Source: Larix kaempferi
Lineage: Eukaryota; Streptophyta; Pinopsida; Pinales; Pinaceae
Assembly (NCBI GenBank): GCA_027924585.1
Contig: BSBM01000092.1
Span: forward strand, 6,666,001-6,730,000
Length of the DNA stretch: 64,000 bases
Direction of reading: 5' to 3'
Shown: piece by piece, positions 49,553 to 62,329 of the stretch
How the letters are laid out: each line of letters opens with the position of its first letter
How positions within the stretch are numbered: the first letter of the stretch is position 1
The notes under the pieces: model-generated
Database searches by the model: none
Told to the model about the DNA's origin: nothing
Seen by the model: the letters and a program-made list of their open reading frames with translations, nothing else
Made by a program: the position numbers and the translations under genes

Positions 49553-50517
49553 TCTCTTCCCTCAACTTATCAGAAGCCACTTCTTTACCGAGTTTCAGCC
49601 GTAGATGTAGAGGCCTAGAGAATCTGTGAATGTTGTAGGTTCTTCCGGTGGGCGTTGCTGACCTATTTGTAGATCGTGTTCAACCTGTGGGGCAGAATTA
49701 ACCTATCGTTTTTCCGGGATTACCACGTTTTTTCTGCCGTAGTACATTTTCCATCGGCTCACTTAGCCTGCTCACATGCGTTAAGAAGAGTCTCTCCTGA
49801 GCTCGCAACCCTTGCTTCACGCACAAGGAGTATGGATGTGTCCGGCTGCGCAGTATAAGCGCTAACCAAAACGTCCCTGACTCATGGGAATCTGGTAAAA
49901 TAAAAATAACTCAAATCACAATTTAGAGTGCTCAGATTATAATCTGGGGATCTGGTTAAATGTAAAATAAGGTATTTAGTTCAGGATAAACAATTATAAT
50001 TATTGAAATTACAAAATTGTAAAAATAATAATTTCCATAAACAAATTTGACCTCTTTCTATCAAAAATTGGCTATGGCTTATTAATTATCCTTTATGACA
50101 TTTTAGTTGTCTTTTATCCTACTAGTGAATTCATAATTTAATTTATAGACTGAAACGTACAGATTCATTTAAACCTTTCGGGAAAGTACAGAGAGAACTA
50201 GGTTCACACGTAGGATAAAAGACAATTAAAGGCCCCACTTTTCCGGCCATTACCCAAATTTAAATAAGACAGAGAATCATGAGCAGATAAGGCAGCCAAT
50301 CATGAGTTGATAAGGTTGAATATCAGGTATTATCTTTTTAGTTTTGAACGCATGAAAAATATGTATGTAACAAGTCTTAGTTTCATAAACAAATCTCATA
50401 AAAATAAGATTGAGAATCACATGGAAGAAGATGTATGTACTAAAACTTACCTTAGCTTTATATAAATATATGAATATCTCACAAACAAACAAAAATATCT
50501 TCTTTCTAAAAGGTAAA

Positions 50518-50752
50518 AGGTCAGGTTACATGTGGTTGGATTTTAATTAAAGTTTTGTTATTTTATGATTTTATATGCGTTTGTTATCTAAAATCATGTT
50601 CTTTTTAAGAGGTCACATGTGGTTGGATTTTAATTAAAGTTGTGTTATTTCATGATTTTATATGTGTTTGTTATCTAAAATCACGTGGTTGGATTTTAAT
50701 TAAAGTTTTGTTATTTTATGATTTTATATGTGTTTGTTATCTAAAATTTTCC
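50518..50752. repeat. Tandem repeat, 3 copies of about 67-90 bp
   Basis: GTGGTTGGATTTTAATTAAA, GTT(T/G)TGTTATTT(T/C)ATG and TTGTTATCTAAAAT recur three times (about 50532, 50619, 50685). The spacing shortens because a linker with TGTTCTTTTTAAGAGGTCAC is missing from the last copy. Confidence 0.9.
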
Positions 50753-51769
50753 AAAATCATTAATTTTATCTTCTTATTGTTAGGGTGATGACGGAATTTT
50801 CGATCTTCATACTAGGCATCTATTGAACTAGAATCTAACATGTGTTAATTGTCTTTTCCTCATCTTTGATGCTCACTAACTTTCCTTTGTCCTCTTAGCT
50901 CACCGTTGTTTGCACCGTCTTCTCATCACTGTTATTTGCATTTCCTTATGCCTTAGCTCTTTAACTACTTATCTGTTGATGTTGAGATTTGTAGAGGGAT
51001 TATGGTTCTTCATCTTCTTCTCACTTTGAAGCTTGTTAAGGCTAAGCAAAGTTATCTTTCTACATAACACAAGTGCATAACAAGGTCAATATTTTCACGC
51101 CTTAGGAATTTTTTTTATAATTCAAAATCACAAGTATAATACTTTAATTCCAAGATGTGGTGCATAATTAACCTATTGAGTAGATTTAAAATTACTGCAC
51201 AAACAAAATCAGGAGTAGTAGCTAGCTTACACAGGTGAACTTGATGAATGTAGTTGTAGCTTTAATGTTATTTTAGTTATCTAATTGAAAATTGTATCAA
51301 GCATACACCTCAACTTGAAAATGTGACACCATATGAATTGAAGCAATGGCTCTATGGGATGTAACTAATGCCCTTTCTATGGACAAATCTTCGATTGTCA
51401 TAATGCATGCAATAAGTATAGAGAAATTAATTGCACGTTGCACAAGAAAATATCTGCGTTGTTTGTTAGAGTTTGTCTTGTTATCTGTCACAAGGAAATG
51501 CCAACCTCATGGGACTTCAGATGTTATCACGGTTGTATTTTTTAATTCATCATGGTAGGGTGGTTAGCTAGCATGAAATGGATTAAGTAATAACTCCAAA
51601 ACTTATGTTTTCATGGGTGAGTGAGTGCTCAATATATCACATTGCATTACCTATATACCAGTATAGATCCAAATTCTAGGCTTTATCAAGTGTCGAGAGG
51701 GATCAAATCTCCCGAGGTGCAAACCTCTCCTTGAATAGCTCCTTGAGTGCAATACCTGAGCCACCTAAT

Positions 51770-52160
51770 CCTAATCTCTAAAGTCTCTAGTTTAAGTCTC
51801 ATATTTACTTTTCACTTTGTATTATTCTTTTTTGTTTATGTCCGACATAATATTTATTACTTTTTACTTTGTATTATTCTTTTTTGTTTACTTTGTATTA
51901 TTTTGTTACTAGACAAACACTCTAAAATCTCATATTTACTTTTTACTTTGTATTAAAAATAAAAGGTAAAGTCTCTGGTTTAAGTCTCATATTTACTTTT
52001 TACTTTGTATTATTCTTTTTTGTTTATGACCGACATAATATTTATCACCTAATCCTAAGCTCTAAAGTCTCTAGTTTAAGTCTCATATTTACTTTTTACT
52101 TTGTATTTTTTTTTTGTTTATGGCCGACATAATATTTATTACTTTTTACTTTGTATTATA
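51770..52160. repeat. Tandem repeat, CTCTAGTTTAAGTCTCATAT family
   Basis: AAAGTCTCT(A/G)GTTTAAG, TCTCATATTTACTTTTTACT, TTGTATTATTCTTTTTTG and CGACATAATATTTAT recur at about 51779, 51967 and 52063 with internal shorter repeats of ACTTTTTACTTTGTATTATT. Confidence 0.9.
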
Positions 52161-52591
52161 CACACACATGTTACAAGATCTCCCTCATACTGGGCTGTAG
52201 AGCGCCTCTCGACGCAATAAACTGGAACGGCTTGGTTCGTTGTGCATTATTTATGGATGGTAGGGATTGCCGCTTTGGAGATCCTCCTTGAATTCCAAAA
52301 CCTTTAACATTAGAGAGAAGTATACCACAAATCCCCATTTTAATTAGACCCTGAAATCTCAATTCCCTAATTTTAAGAAATATTTTATGTACAACTTTGC
52401 AAATGGTGCACATTAATAGTCATTTGCAATAATACAAAGCCTAGGTGCAATTTCAATTTCTTAATTATGCTCAATCGAATTGTTGGTTTGACTTTAAATG
52501 AAATTACGAACATTTACTAGTGTTGCGGGAATATTAGACGAATTGGTCTATTGGTTCAGTTATAAGAAACTAGAATCAATGGTGGTCTAGA

Positions 52592-53222
52592 TGTTAGTTT
52601 TTCAGAATTTAATTCAATATGATCTAGGATCTTAACTGAGAGAACAACATGTACATCATATCAAAAAAAGAGACAAGAGACACAAAGCATTTCACCGAGG
52701 AAAACCAAGAAGGAGAAAAACCCCGCAACTTCCTCAGAGATAGAATGAGCATCAATACAAAGATCACAAAGATCAAACCCCACAACAAGAGATATTCTCC
52801 TAGCAGTAGCTCCTCCTCCACTTGTGCACACTCCTCCTCTATCTCACTTATGCGATGTGAGTGAGTGTGTGAATGAACAAATGAGAGAGTCACACTCTCT
52901 ATTTATACTTTACTTTCACTTGACCTTTAGTCAACTAGGTCGGCCCCAACTTAACCACTTAACATAATGTTGACTGGGCCGACCCCACTAGGGTGGTCTA
53001 ATAACCCTTTAACCCACATGACTCATATAGGGTCGACCCCATCAAGGTGTTCTAATAACCCATCAAGTATAAGTTACGACACTTACAATATAACTTGTGA
53101 CACTTGCAAGTACAACTGACGACACTTCCAATCGGAGGAATGATACATCTCCGTTTGGGATACAATAATGTACAAATACAATATACAAGTGAATATCTTC
53201 TGAAGTTACAAATACATCAACA
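52592..53222 (-). repeat. 3' LTR of copia element (631 bp)
   Basis: From TGTTAGTTTTTCAGAATT to ACATCAACA; close to its partner at 58815 with scattered differences. It contains the reverse-strand TATAAATA near 52900-52907. Confidence 0.95.
52900..52907 (-). promoter_or_regulatory. LTR TATA box
   Basis: TATAAATAGAGAG on the minus strand, same position relative to the LTR as in the 5' LTR and in the LTR at 1664. Confidence 0.55.
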
Positions 53223-53232
53223 CTCCCTCTTA
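53223..53232 (-). other. Polypurine tract
   Basis: TAAGAGGGAG immediately before the 3' LTR on the minus strand. Confidence 0.8.
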
Positions 53233-53489
53233 ACTAGGAAGGTATTCTCTTCACACAGGTCATCATTACATATAGGCACAAGTCTTCAATTCTAGAGTTG
53301 GATCATCGTCACAGGATCACGGAGAATCATCGTCACTGTTGTTTTACTCATCATCTCGATCACTTGGCTATCTCTCAATTCTTCTCGTCATAGGAAGTTC
53401 TACAGAGCCAGTACTTTTTCATGTTGGTTGTAGGCCTAACCTCCTGTAGGTCTTCATCATCTTTGCGAACGGGCCATCCTAAGGAATCC

Positions 53490-54105
53490 TCAGGACTAAT
53501 TACGTGCATCAACAAAACCTCGAAAGAGTATCCCAGGATCCTTTATGTGCCTAAGCATGACCGGAAAGATCTCCCAGGGAGCTATTACATGTGACCATCA
53601 CAAAATTTTAAAAGAGTGTCCTAGGAACGTTTATGTGCATAGCATGACCGGTAAGAACTCTAATGAGAATCCCAAGATCATTTATGTGCCTAAGCACGAC
53701 TGACAAGATCTCCAGGACTGATTACATGTGACCACCACCACAAAACCTTAAAAGAGTGTCCCATGAACATTTATGTGCATAGCACAACCGGAAAGAACTT
53801 TAAAGAGTATCCGAGGAATTTTGCATTCCTAGCACAACCTGTCCGGATCTCCAGGACTTATTACATGTGGTCCCCACAAAACCTTAAAAGAGTTTCTTGC
53901 CCAGCAAGAACTCTAAAGAGAATCTGAGGACTTTTATGTGCCTAGCACAACTTTCCCGTATCTCCAGGACGTATTACATGTGGTCTATAAAAACCTTAAA
54001 AGAGTGTCTTGCCTAGCAAGAACTCTAAAGAGCATCCGAGGAGTTTTACGTCCTAGCACAACCTGTCCGGATCTCCAGGATGTATTACATGCTACCCTTG
54101 CACAA
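53490..54105. repeat. Tandem repeat, about 115-130 bp, 5 copies
   Basis: CTCCAGGAC(T/G)TATTACATG with AACCTTAAAAGAGTGTC and AAGAACTCTAAAGAG recurs near 53571, 53711, 53841, 53957 and 54077, between pol and the 3' LTR. Confidence 0.9.
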
Positions 54106-54149
54106 CCTGTCCACGGCCATAGAGTACTATCCTGATACTCAAGATCAAC

Positions 54150-54470
54150 CTAATCATCCTCGCACAAAGCATCATCCTGATGCTCATGATCATATTGATC
54201 GTCATCATACAGTACATCATCCTGATGCACATCATCATCGCATGATCATCCTGATCATCGTCATAGCATCGTCCTGATGCATATCATCATCGCATGATCG
54301 TCCCGATCATCGTCATAGCATTGTCCTGATGCATATCATCATCGCATGATCATCCTGATCATTGTCATAGCATCGTCGTGATGCATATCATCATCACATG
54401 ATCATCTTGATCATCATCACAACATCATCCTGATGCATATCATCTGGATCATCGTCCTGATGCTCATCAC
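54150..54470. repeat. 52-bp tandem repeat rich in GATCATC
   Basis: GTCCTGATGCATATCATCAT followed by GATCATCGTCATAGCAT recurs near 54271, 54323, 54375 and 54427, with looser copies before. Confidence 0.9.
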
Positions 54471-54544
54471 ACATGATCGGCCTCTTCAGATCATCTCATC
54501 GTCCACGGAGCACAACCCAAATGCACATCATACAACACTTACAC

Positions 54545-54745
54545 CACCGACATGGGAGAACACATCTACCACCATTCAGGGAAGGCTCCAACCCTTACTT
54601 TTTCACCATGGGAGAACACATCTACCACCATGTGAAAAATGGCTCAGCAATTACATCACGACCATGGGAGAACACATCTACAACCATGTCGGAAAAGCTC
54701 GGCAATTACATCACAACCATGAGACAACACATCTACAACCATGTT
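54545..54745. repeat. 55-58-bp tandem repeat, 4 copies
   Basis: CATGGGAGAACACATCTAC recurs near 54550, 54608 and 54663, with a variant (CATGAGACAACACATCTAC) near 54718. Confidence 0.9.
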
Positions 54746-54808
54746 AGAAAATCCCATGTGCATCTGCGTCTTCTCGACTCATCACTTCCCCTTGGAAGGA
54801 ACCTTGAT

Positions 54809-56330
54809 CTAAAGTACACCAAGCCTCTCTCTGAAGTACTCAAACTTCACTTTGGCTAGTGGTTTGGTCAACACATCTACAATCTGCTCATCTATTGCAA
54901 CATATTGAAGCTTTAGTGCTCCTCTCTACACCATATCCCTGATATAGTGATATTTGATCTCGATGTGCTTCGACTTGTCATGGAACACCGGGTTCTCTAA
55001 CAACTTCACACAACTCTTGTTGTCACAATAGATACATGTAGCATCCAACTGGAGATCAAATAAATTATACAATAGATTCCTTAGCCATACTGCCTCGCAA
55101 CTGGCTGAACAAGCTATGACATACTCTGTTTTGGCTGTACTCAGTGCTATGCAGGATTGCTTCTTGCCAAGAGATCACACCTAATCCCATACTGAAGTAG
55201 CACCTTGAAGTTCTCTTCCTATCTGTAGCACTGTCTGCCCAATCTGAATGAAAATAACCCTCCAGGTTAAACTTTTGATTCGCATCACACTTTGAGCCCA
55301 TAATCAACCATACCCTTCAGGTACCTCAGAATATGCTTTACAACAATCAGGTGAACATGTCTAGGATCCATTAGGAACAGGCTCATTTTTTTCACCTCAA
55401 AGAAAATATTTGGTCTTATGTTCGTCAAGTACATCAAGGACCCAATCATCTGATGATACATCGTGGCATCAACCGACTCTGATGAAGCATCACTCAATAG
55501 CTTCAGGTTCAATGCCATAATTGTGGCCATGGCCTTGCATTCCATCATCTTGAACCGCTTCGGGATCTCTACTGCATACTTCCCTTGTCCAAGGAAAATT
55601 CCATCTGCACTCTGCCACACCTCCATACCTAGAAGGTAATGCATCATACCCAAGTCCTTCATCTCGAACTCGACAGCAAGCTTCCTCTTCGTGTCGGCAA
55701 TCAATCTATCCTCACCTATCTCAAAGAGGTCATCCACATACAATAGGAGTATCACTGGATTTCCTTCCTCAACCTTGTAGTAAAGGTTGGAATCCAATTT
55801 ACTCTAGATAAAGCCCAAACTGGATAGGAAGTTGTCTATCCTGCCGTACCATGTCCTAGGCCTTTGCTTCAAGCCATACAAGTCTTTCTTCAATCTACAC
55901 ACATATGACTCCCTATCATGTGTCTCAAAACCAAGTGGTTGTTCCACATACACTTCCTCTTCGACTACACCATTCAAGAAAGTTGTCTTCACATCCATCT
56001 GGTGTGTCCTCCATTTCATCACTTTCCTACCATCTACAGCATGCTTGATCTTGTAGATCCACTTGGAAGTCACAACAGACTTCCCTTCTGGTCTTGGGAC
56101 CACATCCCAAACATCATTCTTCATGATCGATTGATACTCCTCGATCATAGCATTCTTCCATTACTGCATCCCGGATCCTAGGCACTTCAGATCCTTCAAT
56201 ATCTTTAATAGATAGTGAACTTCGTTGTTGGAACAAATGTTGTTGTCCTTCTTTTGTAGGTGATTGTACATGATCTTTCCTACAAGTCAAATTCAATTGC
56301 ATGATTAAAAAGTTCTCATGGTTTTTCAAA
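54809..56330 (-). pseudogene. copia pol remnant (RT and RNase H)
   Basis: RT begins near 56148 with EEYQSIMKNDVWDVVPRPEG and SKWIYKIKHAVDG. It lacks the middle part and resumes with THQMDVKTTFLNGVVEEEVY and LYGLKQRPRTWYGRI; the active site LLLYVDDLFEIG is intact. A stop follows SLGFI at about 55804. RNase H reads GYFHSDWADSATDRKRTS, CDNKSCVKLLENPVFHDKSK and VDVLTKPLA, ending at TAG 54809. Upstream to about 56290 a copia linker (QRSSLSIKDIEG) is visible. Integrase, protease and gag are not seen. Confidence 0.85.
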
Positions 56331-56339
56331 ACAAATTCT

Positions 56340-58800
56340 TATGCATAAAGACATATGTCATACAATCATGTAATTATCTTAGCCAATGCTTCAATACAAC
56401 ATTTATCCATATCCCGTATTCACACAGTACCTTTCTAGATGCCTTACATCTCTACCAGAACATAATTTTGTTAAGAGTGTGCACAACTCCCAACATGTTA
56501 GTAAAGAGGTTTCATTATAGATAAGTAGCAATGGAATGTTGTACAGTACCATCAGGGAAATTTTTAGGGGCGAAATTTCGCCAATTGGCTATTTTGGGGG
56601 ATTTGTTTCAAAAAATAAATTCGTTATTTGGTCATTTTTTGTCTATAATATCGCCTATATTTACATAAAAATATGTTTTTTTTATCATAATATTCACCAA
56701 AATTTAAAATTTTTACTAGTAAATTGTATGTTTCATATGTAATATTCACCTACCAATCTATATTTATGTTTTTTTCAATCCAAAATAATTGCCTAGAATA
56801 CTATACGTAAGTATAATATTATAATCCTTAAAAAATACCCTAAGTACCATAGGCCACTTACCCATTACTTGCATATTAGTAGTATCTTGTTCATTAATGC
56901 AACTTTTCTAATATGCATAATATACATCCTAAATCTAGGAACATAAATATGTACATGACTGGACAACATTTTTTAAGTAATCATATGACAATTCAAATAC
57001 TTATCTTTGTTTAGTTGTGGGTGGACTCCCTCTCAATCTTTTCTTCCTTGCAGGAACTACTGGAGTGTGCTCCCTCTTGATCTTTGCTTCCTAGATTATT
57101 TGTCCTTGAACTTATATCCATCCTGAACCGCTATGCATGCTTAAGTGTGCACTAGTGTCATCCTCAATATCTCATACATAATCATACATCCATTAGTATA
57201 ATCTCAATACTATCAAAACATTATGATTCTAAATAATATTAAACATGTATGGTCATGATCATTTCATACACAGTTAATTTATCACAAGCATTAGTATTCA
57301 AGGTTTTAGGGAGGAATTCTTATGCATATAGGACTCTTCTAGTTGATCATATCATTAATCAAACTAAGAAGCATAATATGCATAAACCTATGATTTCCCA
57401 AACTTATAACTTCATGAATTATCAATCATACCAAGTATACTTATAAAAGATCCTAACATAAGGTAGGATTCTAACTCGATATAGGAAAACATACTTGGAT
57501 CTCCTCAAGTCATACCTGTCAATATTGCTTGTAGTCTTCTTATGTAAGGCCTTAGCCTCATCTCCCTCTGGAATTGGAACTTTTGTAGGTGTCCAAAGCA
57601 TTCTCTTCTAGCATTAACCCAATCCACTTGATTTGCTGAAACTGGATTTGGAGCTGGATTAGGGTTTGTTAGAGAAACCCTAAAAATTCAAACTTTGAAT
57701 TTCAAAATTTTGATTGGATGAAAAGATTCGCCTTGCTGAGTTGATCAAGCTGGTATACTTCAATTTTGAAATCTCTAAAATTTGACCCCTCAAAAATTGC
57801 CTTTGAAACTTTCGGATCTTCTAGTCAAAATCCTGAACTAGGGTTTGATAATGGCCAGGGTTCTGCCCAATGAAAAGGTTTGATATTTTTCTCTAAAATT
57901 TGATTTTTCTAAGGAGCATCCATCCGTGGTCATAGATTCCAAACATTTCAACTTTTGCAAAAACCCTAATTTTCCACCTTTCCGATCAAGATCTCGAACT
58001 AGGGTTTGACAATGCCAAGGGTTCTACCCAACCAAAAACTTTGAACTTGGTCTCTAAATTTTGATTTTGCTGAGGAGAGTAATCCTATGCTAAGATCACT
58101 CCAAATTCCACTTCTGTCAAAAGCCCTAATTTCCCGTAGTAATGACAAGCAAAAAATGAGAATGCTCAGAATCTAATTATATTTCACAAAAATATGTGCC
58201 TTCTTGTTTTTGGTTCATCTCTGAAATTTTGGATCTACAGGGTCTGAAAATTCAGCCTGTGGTATCCTGACCTGTCATCTTTCCAACCCCATAGGTATGA
58301 ACTCAAATGGATTCTTTGAGAGAGAGATATGTCAAATGTCACAATGTGGCCTGTTTATCGGATTAAACATTATAGCGAACTTGTACGGAGTTCCATGTGT
58401 CACTATTTCAACTTCAGCCTCTAAAACCCGGCCCTATGAAACTACAGTCCGTTCCCTAACTGTCACTTTTTATGGAATTCCATTTGGAGCTTCCTATCTC
58501 GAGATATGACCTTTTTTGCCTAGGTCACCTGTTTAGGACTGCATTATGGAAGAGGTAGAAGCCCTAAATTGTACAGATCATATCTCACAAAGTACAACGA
58601 ACATGACGCTATCCTTCTGACACAAGGTACATGGACATTTCATCTTCGACCTGTATAAGTTGTAGATCCTGAACCTTCTCCAAAATTGAGTTATAGCGAA
58701 AGTTCCATGATGCCTGGTTCTTACTATACCAAGCCCTAGCTTCCAATTTGTCGCAAGTGCAACAAGTGTCATAAATGCCATACCATGCCTTCCTTCAGGC
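56340..58800. other. Non-coding internal region of the copia element
   Basis: Where gag and integrase would be expected there is AT-rich sequence without a domain. It contains repeated AACTAGGGTTTGA(T/C)AATG(G)CCA and GGGTTCT(G/A)CCCAA(T/C) words near 57837 and 57995, implying an internal duplication of about 160 bp. Confidence 0.6.
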
Positions 58801-58802
58801 TA

Positions 58803-58814
58803 GCTCTGATACCA
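58803..58814 (-). other. Primer binding site (tRNA-iMet)
   Basis: TGGTATCAGAGC on the minus strand, directly next to the 5' LTR. Confidence 0.9.
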
Positions 58815-59446
58815 TGTTAGTTTTTCAGAATTTAATTCAATCTGATCTAGGATCTTAACTGAGAAAACAACATGTACAACATATCAAACACAAGAGACAA
58901 GAGACACAAAGCATTTCACCGGGGAAAACCAGGAAGGCGAAAAACCCCTCAACTTCCTCAAAGATAGAATGAGCATCAATACAAAGATCACAAAGATCAA
59001 ACCCCACAACAAGAGATATTCTCCTAGCAGCATCTCCTCCTCCACTTGTGCTCACTCCTCCTCTCTCTCACTTATGCGAAGTGAGTGAGTGTCTGAATGA
59101 ACAAATGAGAGAATCACACTCTCTATTTATACTTTACTTTCACTTGACCTTTACTCAACTAGGTCGGCCCCAACTTAACCACTTAACATAATGCTGACTG
59201 GGCTAACCCCACTAGTGTGGTCTAATAACCCTTTAACCCACACGACTCATAAAGGGTCGACTCCATCAAGATGGTCTAATAACCCACCAAGTATAAGTTA
59301 CGACACTTACAATATAACTTGTGACACTTGCAAGTACAACTGACGACACTTCCAATCAGAGGAATGATACATCTCCGTTTGGGATACAATAAAGTACAAA
59401 TACAATATACAAGTGAATATCTTCCGAAGTTACAAATACATCAACA
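58815..59446 (-). repeat. 5' LTR of copia element (632 bp)
   Basis: From TGTTAGTTTTTCAGAATT to ACATCAACA, followed by the target duplication CTAGA. Reverse-strand TATAAATA lies at 59124-59131. Confidence 0.95.
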
Positions 59447-59451
59447 CTAGA

Positions 59452-61015
59452 ATGATCTAAATCAAAGGGTGGGGAACAATTAGTTATGGCATCTAGAGAA
59501 AACTCAAACGAATGAAATTAGCACTACACTGTAAATAGAAATTTTGTAGATGTTAATATAGGTACTACTTTAGATACTCAAGAGGACCTAATAATAGGTC
59601 TCTCAATGAACCATTGATTTAGATAGTGGAGGAGGTCTTGAATATTTAAACGAGCTATCGAAATGGAGTATGGAGAAAGTTGAAGTCTCATCGAAGTAAC
59701 ATGGGAGATGCACAATGGCCTTCAAATTTTGTCAATGTTCTCCATCCAACTCCAAGCCAAAACAAACACCAACACACATATCACAACACTCGATGGATGG
59801 ATGGAATGTTAGGCATGGCCATCAAGAAACATTGTTGATACGCTTCACCTTCTAAGTAAACAACTCCCAAAATAGGATTTCAATGTGCTAATGCACCTAA
59901 CTTTAGTGCCTATGTCTTGGAGGGGTCTCCTCCTTGAACTTGCCTCTGTATAACATATATGCAGTAGTGCCAACTTTCCTTCTGGTATTTTTCTTCTCCA
60001 TAGCTAGTTGTTCCCAACACTAGAGAAAATGTAAGGACCCAAATCAAAGCGAAGGTTATTAAAACCCTATCTAAAAAAGCTACAAAAACTAACCCCCTAA
60101 TATGACCCTATTAAAAAACATGTGTTATTTCCACGTGATCGCAACAACTGGAGAGTTGCGTGTAGCAACAATTGGCACAAATGAAGCTACCACAACAAAA
60201 TATTTCCACATATATTAAAATTAAAATAGCAAGTGGAACATTAGAAATTTAGATATGGTCAAGTACCTAAAGATCCTCGGTGATCCATCAATCAATCTCG
60301 AGATACAGGTCCTTTATTTAGGCTCGTCCAAGTGTAAAAACGTACAATTTGTTTTATGTAAGTTCAAGTGTAGGGCTCCTTCAAATGCAATGGTGCACGC
60401 AATGCATCGTTGGAAGTGCAAGGTGCAAATTTTGTAAAAGAACATGCAACCCAATTGTTGTTATCATTCTTTCTCAAATGGAAAATTAATTGGAGAGTGA
60501 GGAGGCACAGTTTCGTCTTCCATTTTCAACTGAATGATTTGTGAAAAACAAACACAGGTATGCCCCAAGAGACCGTTAACAAAAAAAATCCTACGAAGAG
60601 AAAAGATCTATTGATCTACAATGAGAAAAAATACATGAGGGGTCTCCATTTATAGTTATAGAGAAGGCACAATAATAGAATTCCTACGTGATCTTACAAC
60701 TCACAATGGATGGCTTACAACTTGGCTTCTTTGGAAACATGAGGGTAGCTAGAATTCCTTGGAAACTACTCCTCGAAAAATACAAACACTAATACCCCAT
60801 AAGTGAAATGTAGGGAGTAAAAAAAAAAAAAATTGGGTTCTGAGAACTAGGCTTGATAAGGTACCCATGTACAAACTCTCATAATTGGAGAAAACAAGAA
60901 AACCTCATCGGAAAAACTCCTCCCCAAAAGAGAGAAAAAAACATCATAAAAAAAGTGAACGTAGGAGGACTCAAGATGACCCCCCAAGGGAAACTTCCTT
61001 CACCCCAAGCATCGA
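59452..61015. other. Intergenic, no gene recognised
   Basis: Low-complexity and AT-rich DNA; no motif, RNA gene or clear repeat seen. The part next to the copia remnant (60550-61010) probably contains its 3' LTR, but I could not place borders. Confidence 0.45.
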
Positions 61016-61021
61016 TCATAA

Positions 61022-62215
61022 CTAAATAAAATGAGGAGATGCCAAAGTTTTAGTGAAGATGTCAGCAGCCCACACTTTAGTAGGAGTGTACTTCAAGCTA
61101 AGAACACCATCCTGGATGAGCTTCCAAATGAAGTGCATGTGAATCTCAATGTGATTTGTCCTTTGATTCTCAACTAGGTTGCAAGAGATGTATACGACAC
61201 TCTGATTATAACACCAAAGAGAAGTGGGATGATAATGTGGAATGCCAAACTCTATCAATATCTGTCAAATCCAAAGGACTTATTGACTAGCAAGAACAAT
61301 AGCATGGTACTCAACCTCTGCAAAAGATAATATAATTGTTGATTGCTTCTTACAAGGTGAGGAAATAGGATCATATCCAAGGAGAAAAAAAATCTATATT
61401 TGTACTTCTGATCATCGACTAAACCATCCCAATCATAATCAATGAAACCCTCAAGCTAAGAAGCACCCAAGGTGTGTTGAATGGAATACTTGGTAGTGCC
61501 CCAAATGTACCTAAGAATACGCTTAGCTTCCTTCCAATTGATCTCATGAGGATCTTGAGAGAACCGAGATACAATCCCAACTACAAAGGAGATGTTAGGA
61601 TGTGTAGGGTCAAATATAGTAGACTCCCAACCAATTGTTGATACAATCATTGATTGACTCATGGTGAAGAGAAACTAGCAAAAAAAGTAGCACCTGACTG
61701 AAATGGAGTAGGTGTCGACTTACAATCAACCATGCCAAAGCATTGAAGTAAGTCAAGTGCATACTTCTGCTGAAAAATGAAGATCCCTTCTAGAGACTGA
61801 AGAACCCTTGGGTCAAGAAAATAGTGCAAATTACCAAGATCTTCCATATAAAATTGTTCCATCAATGCTTGTTGAACATTCTGAATCAAGGATGAAGAAA
61901 TCCCCTTGAAAATTATGTCATCCACATACAAAAGCAAATTTAGGAGATCAAAACCATATCTTCTAGTGTAAACAGTAGGATTGGAATGACAAAGTTGGAA
62001 CCCTGAAGTGATCAGAAAACTGTTCATCTTCTCATATCAAGCTCGAGGATCTTGTTTGAGACCATAAACTGAATGTGAAATCCTACATACAAGAGAGGAT
62101 TCCTGCACAAAATTAGGAGGATGCTCCATGTAAATTTCCTTCTATCAATCCCCATGCAGAAAAGTGCTCTTCGCATCCATCTAGTTGATTGACCAACCTT
62201 CGGAGGAAGCAAGAG
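61022..62215 (-). pseudogene. Third copia pol remnant (RT to RNase H)
   Basis: Minus-strand pieces in order: MDAKSTFLHGD with two stops, KEIYMEHPPNFVQ, SLVCRISHSVYGLKQDPRA, LLLYVDDIIFKG (active site intact, about 61905-61940), MEDLGNLHYFLDPRVLQS, KEAKRILRYIWGTTKY and SYTSLAT. A C-terminal piece near 61022-61100 reads VWAADIFTKTLA (family DIFTKALP). Many stops and frame changes. It differs in sequence from the other two copia elements. A G-rich tract near 60980-60986 on this strand (TTGGGGGG) could be the purine tract; the LTRs were not defined. Confidence 0.85.
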
Positions 62216-62329
62216 AAATTAGAAGACATATCAAATTCATCTTTGTAATGCACCCAATTTCCTCAATACTATTTTTAGGAGATGGGGTATGAAAGTTTTC
62301 CTTAAAAATGTTATCAAAACAGTCAAATA

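Larger units (their letters stand above)
49560..52591. other. Intergenic upstream of the lipoxygenase gene; two tandem repeats
   Basis: No further gene recognised; the longest frames are short and without motifs. The first few hundred bases (49560-49900) are less AT-rich and likely contain the 5' UTR and promoter. Two tandem repeats are listed separately. Confidence 0.5.
52592..59446 (-). mobile_element. Ty1-copia retrotransposon, 6855 bp, TSD CTAGA
   Basis: Flanked by CTAGA on both sides (52587-52591 and 59447-59451). LTRs are 631 and 632 bp, the primer site for tRNA-iMet is at 58803-58814 and the purine tract at 53223-53232. It is in minus orientation. Only the distal part of pol is present. 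The region expected to hold gag, protease and integrase (about 56330-58800) has no recognisable frame, while 53490-54760 is filled with tandem repeats. Structurally complete ends with missing genes imply it moved with help from another element, or lost its genes after insertion. Confidence 0.95.
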
